This document shows, piece after piece, positions 12,290 to 26,400 of a DNA stretch of 64,000 nucleotides (positions are counted from its first letter, which is position 1; the number at the start of each line of letters is the position of its first letter). The position numbers and the translations under genes were made by a program. Under the pieces are notes generated by a model. It worked only from the letters and a program-made list of their open reading frames with translations. It was not told the DNA's origin and ran no database searches. The DNA is from Hormiphora californensis (taxonomy: Eukaryota > Ctenophora > Tentaculata > Cydippida > Pleurobrachiidae). The stretch covers positions 3,024,292 through 3,088,291 of the forward strand of contig CM035358.1 of the NCBI GenBank assembly GCA_020137815.1. Direction: 5' to 3'.

Positions 12290-13511
12290 TCAAAAGTTAA
12301 AGCCCGATAAGTCTATCCGTATTTCCCTTAATTTCCCCTCGAGAATCTCCGTTGAATTACAAATAGGACAAAGTCCGGTTTCCATCAGTTTTAATGCACA
12401 TTCGCTGTGTAAATGGTGACCACAGAACACTTCCACTAGCTGAAAAATAGGGGGAGAGTGTTAGGAACGAGTAAAGATAGATATACCGTACTGAACCCCA
12501 TCTTTTATACCTCAAACTAAGAGTGAGTGAGTGTAGCTTCCCTTTGAAAGTAGATCCCCCACATGATATAAGTTTATTAGACCTGGGTTTAGAGGCAGCC
12601 CGAGTACATAGAGGGACAGTGGACACGAGACTAAAGATTTTCAGTGGGCAGTTTTGGGTGTTGTCATGGTGAAAAATTGAATCATGTATGTATCACTATG
12701 TGTGTTCATTCCCTTACGATAATTTCGTTTTCCACATCTATCTATAGAAAATCAAGATCTCCCCAACTCATATCCCATCCCCATGATTAATATTATTTTC
12801 TGCTAAATTATTAACTATACCTCTTCGTTGGGTTCGAATTTCTTTTCGCAGCAGCAAGCCTTTTGTCGGTCCGTCTCTTTGAACTGTACCACTGCAAAGA
12901 AAATGGGGGTGAGGAGAGAGAGAGAGAGAGAGAGAGAGATTGGATTCTATAAAATAGAAGAGAGCGAGAAAGAACACGTGGGGCCACGCACAACTAGAAG
13001 AAAAAAATAGAGAAAGACTAAGATCATGGTCAAGATTAAGACAGTTCCAAGAAGACTTGCCATTCTCTAAATGACCAGATTCATAATTATGCATCCTTAA
13101 TTCTTTAAATAGTAGGAGAGGCTAATAATAAATTAAGATCTATATTTCTGTATCGGCCACTATATACACGGCAATTTCCGGCAGCCATACTCAGCAACCA
13201 CAATTAACAATTATGCACATACAGTCAAACTCGGGGAATGGGGATAAATGGAAGGTAATATCGAGGTTTGAATGTGTACAAACTACCATATCGGTTTAAT
13301 ATCCCCCCTATATATAATAGCCACCTCCCCTCTCACCTGGTAACCGTGCGAATTCAACAGCACTGAGAGGTTGTGGTTGTGGTTCAAGGTTGCTCATATT
13401 AGGAGGAGGACTGGCGGATCTGGGTCGATTATACGTGACTGGGGAGTAATCGGGGCTGATAGGGTCGATCTGGTAGTCGTACGAGTTATCGCTATACTCA
13501 CTGGAACCTCT
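12290..13511 (-). CDS. RING-finger (probable E3 ubiquitin ligase) protein, last three exons
   Basis: Exons 13511-13337, 12891-12821 and 12439-12290, with consistent GT/AG borders and phases, ending in TGA. The first encodes a Ser/Pro/Tyr-rich segment (DYQIDPISPDYSPVTYNRP) and then VEFARLP. The next two encode a C-terminal RING-like zinc domain: a CCC cluster in DRQKACCCEKKFEPNEE, then FCGHHLHSECALKLM and CPIC. The order Cys pair, C-x-H-x-x-H-x-x-C, C-P-x-C fits RING-H2, but the first pair is CCC rather than C-x-x-C, so the zinc ligands are unusual. A ubiquitin-ligase role is inferred from the domain only. The first exon here begins in phase 0, compatible with the phase-0 exons found upstream (next entry). 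Confidence 0.68.
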
Positions 13512-14149
13512 CTGGAGAAAAAGGGGAGAGGGTGTTAAACAAGGTAGCTGATAAATACGTGTTGTACTAAACTTGGTTTGGAGTACCTTCTAGTTCTACC
13601 TTTTAATCTACAACCCTGGCCCTAACTAATCATCTATACAACCTTCAACTAAAACTACAACGAGAACACAGATTCAATAACCTCTGATTTGAAGCGTATA
13701 GACGGTTGAATCAATGTGAAATGAAGCATTATATTGTGTGTAGGGGTTGGTTGTTCACACGTGTACGACAGAAAGAAACACAAAGATAGAAGAATGAGAG
13801 ATGTGATGTGAAGAAGAACAACGAATTATAATGTTAAATTAAACCAAATTGTCATACTCGTGATCTCTCTTCTTAATGATGTAGTGGAATTATCTAACCA
13901 GTAGCCAATATCATATGATGTTGTTTCATCAAGACCAATAGTAATAAGTAATCATGATTTAATGGTTTTGAATTTGTCTTGATTGCGTACTTTCGGACCA
14001 CTAAACTATAAATAGATTAAATCGGAACTCCATTTAACCTAGACCAATTCAGATATTTTGTGTCCTATAGTTCACATTTCCTTGTAGAATTGGGTGTACA
14101 AATAACTTACACACTACACCCACGCTTTGAGTAAGCAAGGATAAAGGAG

Positions 14150-14150
<1 letters not shown>

Positions 14151-14236
<86 letters not shown>
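14151..14236. repeat. (GA)n microsatellite
   Basis: An ~86-bp, nearly pure GA dinucleotide tract. Confidence 0.95.
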
Positions 14237-14240
<4 letters not shown>

Positions 14241-15477
14241 GCTCATGTAAGAGTGTGTGCAATACCTTTGCTGCGTCATGTTCAAATCCGGGATTAACAA
14301 AAACCATACAACCCCTGCTCATCCACAGATTCAAAATGAGCTTCAGATTTTTGAGGATGCGGGGTTTGAAGCTTCCTGGAGGTCTTGATTTCAGCGTGCT
14401 GCGGGCCAAGTTTCACAAGCTGTACCAGACGTTGTGTACAATTATACGAGGAAACTACCCTACACCAAGTTGTTATGTTCTAACCCTCTTTTACAGGGCG
14501 CAGTGAGACTCCGGCCGTGAGAGAGGGTCGAGACTCGAGCTAGGTAAGTATAGTGTGTACAACAAAATAATTATAATAGTGGCTCAACACCTCGTAGTAG
14601 CAGCGCACTGTGAACTCATATAGTAGCACTAGCTGCGGAGAGATGTGGCACTAGGTGGAGACAGCAAAAAGGTGTGAACTAACACGTGTACATGTCGAGG
14701 TTTCTAGATTATTAGACAGAAACACAAGGAGACTGAGAGAGACATAGCAGCAACCTGCAACTTGGGGTAGATAATCCATACAAGATGAAGACATAAAGAA
14801 CGCTAAGCAGAGACTGAGGAAAGGAGAGTATAAGGAGGACGGGACCGGAAGCTCGAATGCTATACACAACGTAGTACAAGCTAGGATAGATAGCAACTAA
14901 ACTGCTCATAAAGCTGTACTTATCTCTTTTATTCTCTTAATTTCTCTAGTATTCCCTCATTCTCTCTCTTCTTAAGAACGATAAGAGACTGAAAATATTA
15001 AAAAGCATTGGTAGTCTCCAGAAACTATATGTTCAAATTATCCTACTATCTAGGCAGTAACGGTAGCTAATAATGGACAATTGAGACCGGCACGCAGTAT
15101 ATTATACTAGGTTTAACCTACAATTGAATAAATTACATGCTGAGTCTCAATTGAACTACAATTGCCTTACTCGACCCTGTCTCACCGTGAAAAATAAAAA
15201 AGGGTTTGAACAAAACAAATCATTGTATGCTCAATTCAGTATCATTGCGGGACTCATATCAAACTGACTAACACAACGACATCCAGTAACAATGTTTTCT
15301 ATAGAACCAGTTCAAAGAGAAACGGAAAAGATGAATTGATAGAAATGGAGTAAAAAAGGAAACTATTTAAAAAAACTTTTACAGCATGTCATTGGTAGCA
15401 AGTAATAAAATGATATATAACGTGCATTTTATATCGTATATAGAGAAAAGGAATTGTAAGAGAGTCCTGGTAACTGA

Positions 15478-15571
15478 GAGAGATAGGGAGATATAGAGAG
15501 AGAGAGGGAGAGAGAGGGAGAGAGAGAGGGAGAGAGAGAGAGAGAGAGAGGGAGGGAGAGAGAGAGATAGG
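15478..15571. repeat. (GA)n/(GGGA) tract
   Basis: GA repeat interrupted by GGGA units. The open frames made of Ser-Leu repeats across it are artefacts. Confidence 0.9.
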
Positions 15572-16842
15572 TAGAAAGATAAGATAGCCACATGGCATTA
15601 TACACATGTACAACGGGCTGTTTTCCCACACAATTGTGTGCACAACATTGTTATTTTGCCCATGAACATGCACAAGCACACACACACTTATTATATACAT
15701 GTGTGCTATGCTGCACAGGACCGTGGCTGAAACGCCATAGAAAGGGATATCAGCACCCCGACATTAGATTTATCATAGTCGCCTTGATTTGTTTTTTAAA
15801 ATCGGCAGTTGTTGTTACCTGGCATACGACAGGAGCTGGAGATCAGTTTGAAAGGATACAATTGAGTACTAGATGTAACAGCAGTAGGCATGGCATGAAA
15901 ATTAATAGATCTTAGGGAGAGAGATACAACCTAACTGTGGTTAGACACGACTTTAGTGTACTAACATCAAGCACTTCCCTTTCTCTCTCTCCCTCGCGTC
16001 ATTATATCAAGTTTAGTGATAGCAACCCACGTCATATCTCGAGAAACAAACATGGTCTTACAAAACACACGTACGATTTAAGTCAGCAATTATCTACCAA
16101 GAGGTCATTGGCCCTTTACAAGACTCTATAAAAGCTTCTAAAGCCCTAACCATGATCTTTACTAAATGCTACAACTCCTTTGTTTCTTCAATAGGCCTTT
16201 GATCTATATCATGGACTAAACAAAAAATAGTATTGTATTACCCAATTGCTTCTTTACAAAAACAACTAACTGCTCCTTCACAAAAACAGTAACTGCTCCT
16301 TCATAAAGTACCTCATTGACTTGTGCGGGTTGGATACGTGTAGAATAACGGCGGGCCCAGCTTTTATCGTAGAGGGTTGTTGAGGTCCTCCTCATCCAAT
16401 GTATCAGCAACATTGTAGGTAAAATAGTGAAGGTATGGTCTAAGAGAAAGAATGCGGCTGAATAATGTGAATAATATATAGTGGAGTTCTCACAACTCAC
16501 TTAACATAACACAATGCAGTGCGACTCATATGCAAATTACGGACGATTCTAAACTACACTCCGACTAAAGACTATTGTTGCTTAATTAATCTTGATGACG
16601 GACCGTCCCTGACGGGATTCAGCTTCTTTTTCTTTCACACAAACTGAGATCGTGTGGGAGAGAAGTCCTAGAGATCTGAGAATTATGCTAAAACTACAAC
16701 AGTAGAGATGCAGGTGCCTAAACTGGCAATATCCCCAACTTTATTTCTGAGACACGTGCGGCGAATGGTAGGTGTGACAAGATTGGACAAAGGATCTTAT
16801 TGCTGGAAGGAGCATACATACTGGGATGGAGAGATAGAGATA

Positions 16843-16874
<32 letters not shown>

Positions 16875-17475
16875 AAATAAAGAGAGACTAATAATAAGTG
16901 TGTGAATTGTCAATTATTATTGCCTGACGGGACCGCTCCTCTCTATCTCTTTCTCGCTTCGATTTGTCCCTCGGCTTCTCTCTCTCTCTCTCTCTCTCTC
17001 CCTTACCGCAGCAATCAATCATAGCGGAACTGGTCATAGGCGGACATGTGAGTGTGTGACGAAAGGACGAAGGGAAGAGTCGAGAGATAGAGTGAGAGGG
17101 TGGATAGAGAGATGAGGAAAGGACGGTTGCGACATAGAGAGCAGGGAAGAGATAGTGATGATGATAAAAAGGTGAGAGGCTAAGGATTGATTCAAATTGA
17201 AATCTGATTTCCGGTAATCAACTTGGGAATTATTAGCGCAGACCAACATCTCCCACAGTCAGAGACTAAGAGAAAGAGGAAGAGATGGGTGGAGACCGCA
17301 TTTTCGTAGCTTTATCTTAGATGTATAGTTAAGTGATCGCTTAGCAAGGAAACCCGATAAAAGCACAAAAAATACTTTTCTAGCAACTTTTGACATATAT
17401 ATTATTCGACCTGAGAAAGGTAATTTCTAGACATGGCACAACGCTGTAAAACTACCAACAAACTTTACGTTTTCC

Positions 17476-17645
<170 letters not shown>

Positions 17646-17743
17646 TGTGTATTATATACCGCTATCCCGTATAAACGCGAAACTATCTATCACACATGCA
17701 CACACCTTCGTTACATATTCAATCTATCAAAAGGGAGAGATTT

Positions 17744-17744
17744 G

Positions 17745-17792
<48 letters not shown>
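17744..17792. repeat. (GA)n microsatellite, complement of the preceding CT tract
   Basis: About 49 bp of GA. With the CT tract at 17479-17645 it forms an inverted pair separated by about 100 bp. Confidence 0.93.
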
Positions 17793-17796
<4 letters not shown>

Positions 17797-18255
17797 AAGG
17801 GAGAGATAGAGGGAGAGATAGAGGGAGACATTTGGATAGAGAGGGAAAGATAGAGAGGGTAAAAAGCTATCAACCATTTTTATCCACGTGACCAAAATTT
17901 GATCAGCAAATTGCACCTGTAACACGCTATGCCCTTAAAAGGAAATATATAACAACGCGGAAATCTGCCAGCTGGAACTGGACTACCTTGGGCGCTTTCC
18001 AGCGCTTACTTACCAGAACTACTCTTGGAGCCCAAGCAAAGAGAAAAATCAAGGGAGCTCACAAACATAACGTACAACAACAGCAATTATTTTAAGTTTG
18101 GAATGAGCCACAAAGGACAGTAATTCTTTAAATTCAACCGTATTTATCTGGCAACGACATCCGGGTGATCTACATAACAAACAGAGGAGAAAATTAGTTA
18201 AAGCCAAGTGACAGAAACATGCAAAACAAAGAAGGAAGAGAAACAAAAAACTTAC

Positions 18256-18987
18256 AAAATATCGTCCACAGGGCGTCAGAAGAGGTGTACTGAGATATGA
18301 CATGGTCCCATCAGGTCGGCTATCAATGGATGTCACCCTTCTCCCTCCTCTCTGAGTGATCCTTCTCACTGTCGTCTCATCGAACGATTGATGGTTTACA
18401 TTGTTGTGTAATTTCTGGAGTGACTTCCCTAACTCCGTCACTTGCCGCTTCAGATGCCTTCTTCCTTCTCCTCCTACTTTTTCTCCACTCCCATCTCCAC
18501 TTGCACTCTGTTGTTTGATGGTGGGTAGAGGTGAACTGATAAGTCGAGTAACCACTGTCCGTATACTGATAAGACTCTGGTTGACATCCCGGATCTGCTT
18601 CTCTAAATGTTTCAGTTTTTCCTGCTGTAGGAGCATCGTGGAACGGAGCTCTGTGACAGGGTCTTCTTCAACTGAAGTAGGGAGAGAGGGAAGGAGATCT
18701 GGGCAGGATGATGATCGTCGTTGGCAGTGTGTTTCGGTGTCACTAGTACTGCAGTCGGGTTCGTGTAAAACAGGCTGGGCAGACATGACATAGCGGCACA
18801 AATCATCGAGAGAGAGATAGATAGAGAGAGAACAGGGTAGGAAGGTGGGTAGGAGGAAGAGAGGAGAGAGAGGGAGATAAGAGAGAGTACGTGTGCGTGT
18901 GTGTACAGTATTAGAAATTGAAATGACCAACCTAAATTTAGACATTATGATTAACAACAAGGATGTGAGAGAGGAAGATAGAGAGAT

Positions 18988-19062
<75 letters not shown>

Positions 19063-22000
19063 ATGAGAAAGTGGGAGAGATAGTGAGTGGGAGCGTAGGT
19101 GGGAAGGAAAGAGAGGCAGCAGGAATCAGGTATAAAAAAGTAGAGAAAAAGAGTGATTGAAAAAGAAAAAAGAGAGAGAAAAAGGGAGGATAGGAGAGAT
19201 GACCGGTGAGTTAGAATAAAAAAGAAAAGAGATAGATGGAGCAGAGAGAAATTTCATGGAGAGTGAGGAAGCTATTCCAATCAAATCTACCAATGGATGG
19301 GTTTGATTGTAAAATAGGCGATGATCCGTCGCCGGGAAGACGGAAAAGAGATATTGAGAAAAGAATAAGAAAGCAAGAGAGAACGTTTTACGTATGTCTC
19401 TATTTTTTAGATCTCACTATCTTTGTCTCTCATACAGATAGCTCTTTGGACCAACAGGAAAGAATCAGATGATTGAATATTAATTATCGCTAAAGCTGCA
19501 CTAAGTATTGGGATTTCCGATGGACAGCTTAGTTTCCTTAATTATGCTTGATTATGCGGATAGACGTCGGATGCGAGGAGCTTCAGAACACGAAAACGAG
19601 AGGAAATGAGATCTACTTACTTTGCAGTGCTGGACATCCTCTAACCGTTCGTATTGGTGGTGATGGGAACTTAGTCCTCTTGACGACTTCATTTGGAGCT
19701 ATATTGGACACTCAAAATTCAAAGCAAGACTGTGAACTACGGGAAAAAACAACAACAAAACAGAAGACTGCGAACACTAACGTGAAAGTGCGAAAAAGAG
19801 CCAACAACAAAATGGCGATAGAAAGGGAGAGTCTTAAAGCCAACGATGCATACACGTGTATGGAAAGTAACACCACTGATAGTCCTCTCTCCATCTCTCT
19901 TTAGCTCTCCCCCCTCTTTCTCTCTCCCCTCTCTTTTGCTCTCCCGATCTTTCTCTCTCTTTCTTCCCATATCTATTCTCTCACGCTCCATCTCACTTAC
20001 TATCAACTATCTATCTTTATTAGCTCTCTTTTCCATCAGAATATCAAGTTTGTTCGGCCAGCGGCCCAATACTCGAGTAAAGCTCTTACTTTCACCTCCC
20101 ATACTATACTTCTCTCTCAGTCTTCCTCTCTCGTTTTCTCTCTCTCTTTCCCTCCCTCTGTCTTGGGTCTCTGTGTACGTCTCTCTACTCTTCGCAGCTG
20201 TATAAGGTACACCAGCAGGACTAATAACCTCTTATACCAGCTCGATGTCTATCTATCAATTTCTATCTCTACATCCCTCTCTTTCACTCTATATCTCTCT
20301 ATCTGAGTTTCTCTATCTCTTTCTATATCTATCAAGCGTCAAGAATTATACATGTTTGTACGAAGAAATATGTGTGAGTTCAGCATCATGGCTGCAAAGA
20401 AACTGATCTGGGTGCCCCAACTACTAAGTAGGTGACACAGTCTCTATATATTCTCCCTCTTTTTGTCTTTCTTCTCTCTTTCCTTTCCTTACTTTTCTCC
20501 CTTTCTCTTTTTCTTCCCCCTCTCTTAGACTCTCTTTCTTTCATTATCAACTTTCTAATAGTCCTCTCTCAGAGTGTATGACAAAGCCGTTGGGTATTAC
20601 GAATGAGCGAGGGACCTTCTCTCTTTCTATCATTAATTTACCCCACTCCTTTCTACAGTTTCTCCATCACTTGCCATGCCCCACATTGTGTCTGGCATAT
20701 GTTTCAAATCTTTTGTTTGAAAATGATATGCTGTATGGAGCTCTCTAGTACGTATAATTTACCCCTCGTTTTCATAATGGCAACCAAGACCTAGCCATGG
20801 CAACCAAGACCCACCAATGGCAACCAAGACCCAGCCATGGCAACCAAATACACCAATGGCAACCAAGACCCAGCCATGGCAACCAAATACACCACCCATG
20901 GCAACCAAGTATTAATGGAAATATGTATCCGAACATGGCAGCCAACGTTAGCAAGAACCAAACTCTGACAACACCTTTTCCACACACCTACAAGATGGCC
21001 GAAAGATTTCCCCCTACTTACTACTGCAGTAGTGGCATATCGAACAATTCAAAGTCAAGACAATACTGAATCACACACGCTAGAACAATACAGAAAGCAG
21101 CTTGATGTACAAATCGAGAGAGATCGCACAATGCATGATATGAATAAACATATAATATCTCGGAGTAGGGACGAAGACCCAAGAAAGAAAGTGAGAGAGA
21201 TAGAGAGACTTGCAATTTTAGAGATTGAAGATTGGATGAGTTATGAGAGAAGAAATAAAAGAAATTGAGATGATGAAATGTAAAATAAACAAACAGCGAA
21301 AAGTAAAGCTTCGCCTGATTAATTACTCTTAGGAGAGGGAGACAAAGTCTAAAGAGGGTAGAATCATATATTCGAATCGGCAAAACTTTCTCTCTCGTTC
21401 AATCTCTGTCTGTCTCTATCTCTCCCTCTCTTTCCCTCCCTCACTTACAGCCTCATCCAATCGAACTACCTATACAACAAAGACAATGCTTGAGTAAATA
21501 ACCAGCGTACTCGTAGGCAGTAAGGCAATGTAGGGGAACAAATGAAATTTCATAAAAAGTGCGAAGTTTGGAAAAGTAACCATACCATGATAAATACAAA
21601 TTGCAAGTTAAAACAGGTATTTTTCAAAGACAATCACAGTAGTATAGAAGGGCAACTATCTAACCCGTCGGCCGTCGAAAACAACCTGGAAGTTTAGAAT
21701 AGGAAGTAAAAGCAAGCGCAGACACAGCTGCATGTACTTCAACAAAGATTGTTTTTTTACGTTCACCATTCCTCAACATTCCTCAAATACCTACATACCA
21801 CACTGTGTAAATTAAGCCTATCAATGTCAAACGAAGCTCGGCGTTAAACCTTACCTTAGAAGGTCCTGGGTCTGACTGTGTCTCTGTGCTGTTAGATGGC
21901 GTTACCTTGGGTGAAGACCGGTTCGGAGAGGGCGATCTGCGCCGATCTCTGTTGTTAGATCCATTGGGTGAGAGTAGAACCTTCGAGAATCGTTCCATCA

Positions 22001-23413
22001 TGTAGCCCATCATGTTTACACGTATTGGCTAAAATATTAATTTTCATAACTTTATTATTGTTCAAGAGTGGATCGCTTCAGTTGGTTAACTGTCGCTGCC
22101 GCTTGTAGTGGCATTACCGTAATGGAATTACAGTAATAAGACACAGACTTTTACATTAAATGCGCGGGCAAAAAGTGCATGTGTCAGCACGTACTAGCGC
22201 ACTGAATTGGCGCACGGTTGCGCGTCTTCTTACCGTATCTTCGTTTTCCATTACTGTTTTCCCACTACAAGCGACCGGGTTACAAGCAACAGAAAACACA
22301 GGAAGGGGAAGTGAAAGATATACAATGTCAAATCAGGTTCAGTTACAATTACAACTAAAGTAAGGCGTATTTACAAGGTTAATTAGGTGATACAATCAGT
22401 CAGCCAACGCATAATATCTCTCACAGATGTACAAGCAAATCATGAGACAACAAAATAGAGATCCTTCAGATAGATAGAGAGAGAGAAAGAGAGAGAAAAT
22501 ATGTAGTTATTTGCCACATATTTTATCAACAAAGAATCGCAAGACTGAAAAGAGCAGATTTTTACCACAATTCGAATCGTAGTAAATATATTGGCAGGTC
22601 TATGATACTAAATTAGACAAGCACTTTCGGCTAAAAGCTGATTATTTACCGGAAACAATTAGAAAAACAGAGCTCCCAGAGATGCCAAGAAGAGAAAGAG
22701 GCGGAAGAGAGTTTTGCAGGTAATAACAGATCATGATAATGGTGTTTGGCAAGTTGTGGAGGAGATGGGGAAAATTGTTAGATCTATAACACAAGATAGA
22801 CTTGGTAATGAGACATTTTCAGAGATAGATCTGTCGTGTAAATCGGGTGTCGATTATCCTTTAAACAGAGCACTTATATATCTTTCTTTCCCCCGATGTA
22901 TGTTTCTCTCTATCGTTCTCTATCGTTCTCTCTCTATCGTTCTCTCTCCAAATTTCTGTATCTCTCTTTCTCCAGTATCCATCTCTCTCCCCTCTCTTAC
23001 AATCGATTGAAAATTATCCTGCGTCAAGTCTATCTCTACTTTACTCGACTGTAAGATACTATCTCGCAAAATTTGTGCTGAATGGATTGTATCTTGTGAT
23101 CGATGGAAACAAAAATGAGATTGGGAGAAAAGAACTATTGTTGCAGTGCGATCGCTGATTGTTGATGACGTGTAAAATGTACAAACACGATAATTGATAC
23201 ATCGTAAAAGGAAGTACTGTTCAGTGGATGTGATTGTGTGACAGTTGTCAAAACTGTATGAAATACACGATGCATAACCACAAATATCGCTTGAAAAGGA
23301 AATCATGATTTAACATCGTGAATTATAGATGAAGTATACACATTATTATTGAAATAACGTGCATACCGACAAATGATGCTCTGAAAAGTGCTAAATCTAT
23401 ATTTTAAATATTC

Positions 23414-23482
<69 letters not shown>

Positions 23483-26400
23483 CATTTGAATCTAAGGTCA
23501 AGCAATATATAATATCTAATGATCAGACCAGGCTGTATTAATGAAAGTGGTACTATTGTTCAGATGAGGGAGACATGGTACCACTGAGGATCTACCTGCC
23601 TGTGTGATTGCAGCAGTAGTGTAGATCAACCAGCTGTAGTTACGAATGGATATACTTGGTATCATGATGAGGAGGGTCGAGCCCCTGAGATTACCTCCGT
23701 GATGCAGAGATAGATGAATAGAGAGTGATAGTACGAATGAGAGAATAGATAGCTTGGGTAAATCATGAGTAGAGGGTCGAGTTTAAATAAATCAGAAGAG
23801 ATAGAGAGAAGAGAAGAGAGAAAGAAGAGAGGAGAGAGAAGAGAGAGAGAAGAGAGAGAAGAGAGATAGATTGATAGAGAGATGTATAGACAGAGAGAGA
23901 AGAGAGATAGATGCAGATGACTATCGAGAGAAGAGAGAGTGAACAAGAAAGTAAGATGAACCAACTGATTGAGTAGAAACAAAGATAATGTGTTAGATTT
24001 GCACAATATGTTCCTGTGAATCAGCTGAGTGACGGACTCACGGCGACATAATGACGTACTTCATCAAGCAAAATCAATTGCAGCAATATTGTATTCGCGA
24101 ATATTCGATCAACGCAATGGGAAATATGTTCATTATATAGGGCGACTGTGGACTGACGACACATGGGAGCGGCATATATTGTACTAGCTGCCTCAAAGTC
24201 ACGATGCGATACCAGTCAAGAATTCTGATTGAGGATCAATGCAGTACTGAATCTGTGGGATGTAAAATATAATGAATAACCTGTATAGCCTATACAGGTT
24301 ATTCATTATATTTTACATCCCAAAGTCTATACAGTATAGGTTCAGATTATAAAAGAGTTTAGAATTTTGCTAGGGGGTATCAATCACCCTGATATCTCTG
24401 ATATACCGGAAATTACCAAACCAAAACTCGGAGTCATTATCCCGTTTTGAATTTGATGATGTGCAAATTATTCCATAAAAACACAGAATATCCGGGTTTA
24501 TCGAATATCGATATCCCACATGTTGCAAAACAAAATAAACGGCTATAAAAAGTATGCGGTGCTTGAATAAGTTATCCTCCACGAGAATTATACAGCGTTG
24601 AGCTAGTTGAAGGGTGATAATTTATTGTGACAAAACCAAGACAATTCACATTTCACACATTCCGAAATTTCTCAGATTTATTAATTAGCACGAAGAAATG
24701 AAATGAAATTTTCTGATGTCATCACACACGAAGAGAGCTGAAGATTATAAAGCTGAATCAGAACACGTGAATTGTGCGTGTTGTTAGGATTTAAAGGTTA
24801 AAAAGTTCGACTTTTATCTGATTTATCACCGCATGATTGTTAAAACATCGTCATGTGGATCCTTTCTGAATTTTCTTCTTAGGAAGATAATAATGATATT
24901 ACCTTTGCCAACAAACTTATAACGGTAAACTGCATGTTTAGTTACCTGTACTTTAACCTGGTTCTGACTGTTTTACGCAGCGGCCCTCACCATTTGTAAG
25001 AAAACAACATTTTGTAACCTGACCTTGCATTGTCTTGTTTAGACTCTCTTGTCCGGCACCCGACCCATAGTGATCGCGGAGTCAGTATACAGATTACGTA
25101 CAACCTGGACCTTGCAGTATAGTAATTGGTCTGTGATAAACTAACGTACCTTCAAGTTGAGGTTAGGTCGTTCAGGGGATTGAATGGCCTGGACGGGATT
25201 CTCGTAGTCCTCAGGCCCCCAATGTCTCGCCTCGTGAGGACACGATTCATTCGCATAGCCGCCCCTACTCGTTCGATTCTGAAGACAGGGGAGAGAAGAT
25301 AAAACATGCGAAGATGCAATAGTACATGTTTTACATGAGGCATAAACTCTGGCCACTGGCGCGTTATTTCAGATAACTTTCTCCCAGCGTGCCGCTGGGA
25401 GAAGTTAGCTGGAGTTTATCCGCCGCTGGCGGATAAACTGGTTTAAATCACGACGACGATCCCGAGGCGGAGCCGAGGGAGAGGCGGAGGGGTTTAAACC
25501 TATAACGTGCCAGTGGTCAGAGTTTATGGGTTATATACCCTGCTTTAGTTGTTTATTTCAAGTATTACACACCAACAAGATAGAGAACACTAATCAAAAC
25601 ACACAAAGAGAACTGAGAAATAGTTAAAAACACGTCACAATTGAGTGTACACTGTTTGGTAACAGTTACTAAGCAGTTGCTAAGGAAAGAGAGTGAAAGA
25701 AATAGCCTGATAAGGGGCATGTCACAAATAATACAGAGAAAGAGATAGTGAGACAAAAGGGGAGATAAAGAGAGAGTAATTGACGGAATGTGTCCTTTCT
25801 TTCTCTCCAATGTAGTGTGTAAGTGTTGCACATAGTGTTCCCTCTGTATTTTAGTAAGAACTGATCATTTACACACACTTTGAATGTTACGTAGGAGTTA
25901 AATGAAGTATGAACGTTTGTAGACTGGCGCGTTATGAAGTTGGCTGTTCCCAGCGCGAGCTGGGGACAGCCAACTGGAGTTTAAGGGTACACCTGGCGTT
26001 TTTCATCATCGAGTGCCCAACCAAATGACTTCACCAGGGTTAAGGCCATACAAAATGGACCTCAAATATGCAATTTTAGCCCTAAAGTCGAATTCATATT
26101 TTTGCTACAGCCTATTTTCAAAGTGGCGTTTTTTCAATTTTTGTTGGAATTTTTAACCTCAGGACCACTTTTTTTGAGATAGAAACATTAAATTCTTGGA
26201 ATTTGAAGAGAATATAAAGGTGAATAAGCCCAAAGAAGGATTTTTGAAATGGAGCTTATTTCTGGCCATGAGAAGGGTTTACTTTTTTGCTTCTTTGACA
26301 CGCTGGCTGAGAATGTTCCCATGCTTCATTAGAGATGAAAATCTGGAAATAGTTGCTCAAAACGATCATCTATGTGGCCCAAAAATTTTGGAACTTTCCC

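Larger units (their letters stand above)
18775..21854. other. Intronic or intergenic low-complexity stretch
   Basis: No gene supported. It contains a (GA)n tract at 18985-19058, long CT-rich stretches (about 19910-20010, 20100-20170, 20440-20560) and a CATGGCAACCAA tandem repeat at 20790-20911. Confidence 0.5.
22029..25149. other. Probable intron with simple repeats
   Basis: I see no gene between the candidate exons at 21855-22028 and 25150-25278. Contents: (TA)n at 23415-23478, purine-rich GA stretches near 23790-23940, and a near-perfect hairpin at 24257-24321. Confidence 0.5.

Noticed and set aside
20772-20987. Minus-strand frame with Gly-Cys-His-Trp repeats
   Set aside because: Mirrors the CCATGGCAACCAA tandem repeat.
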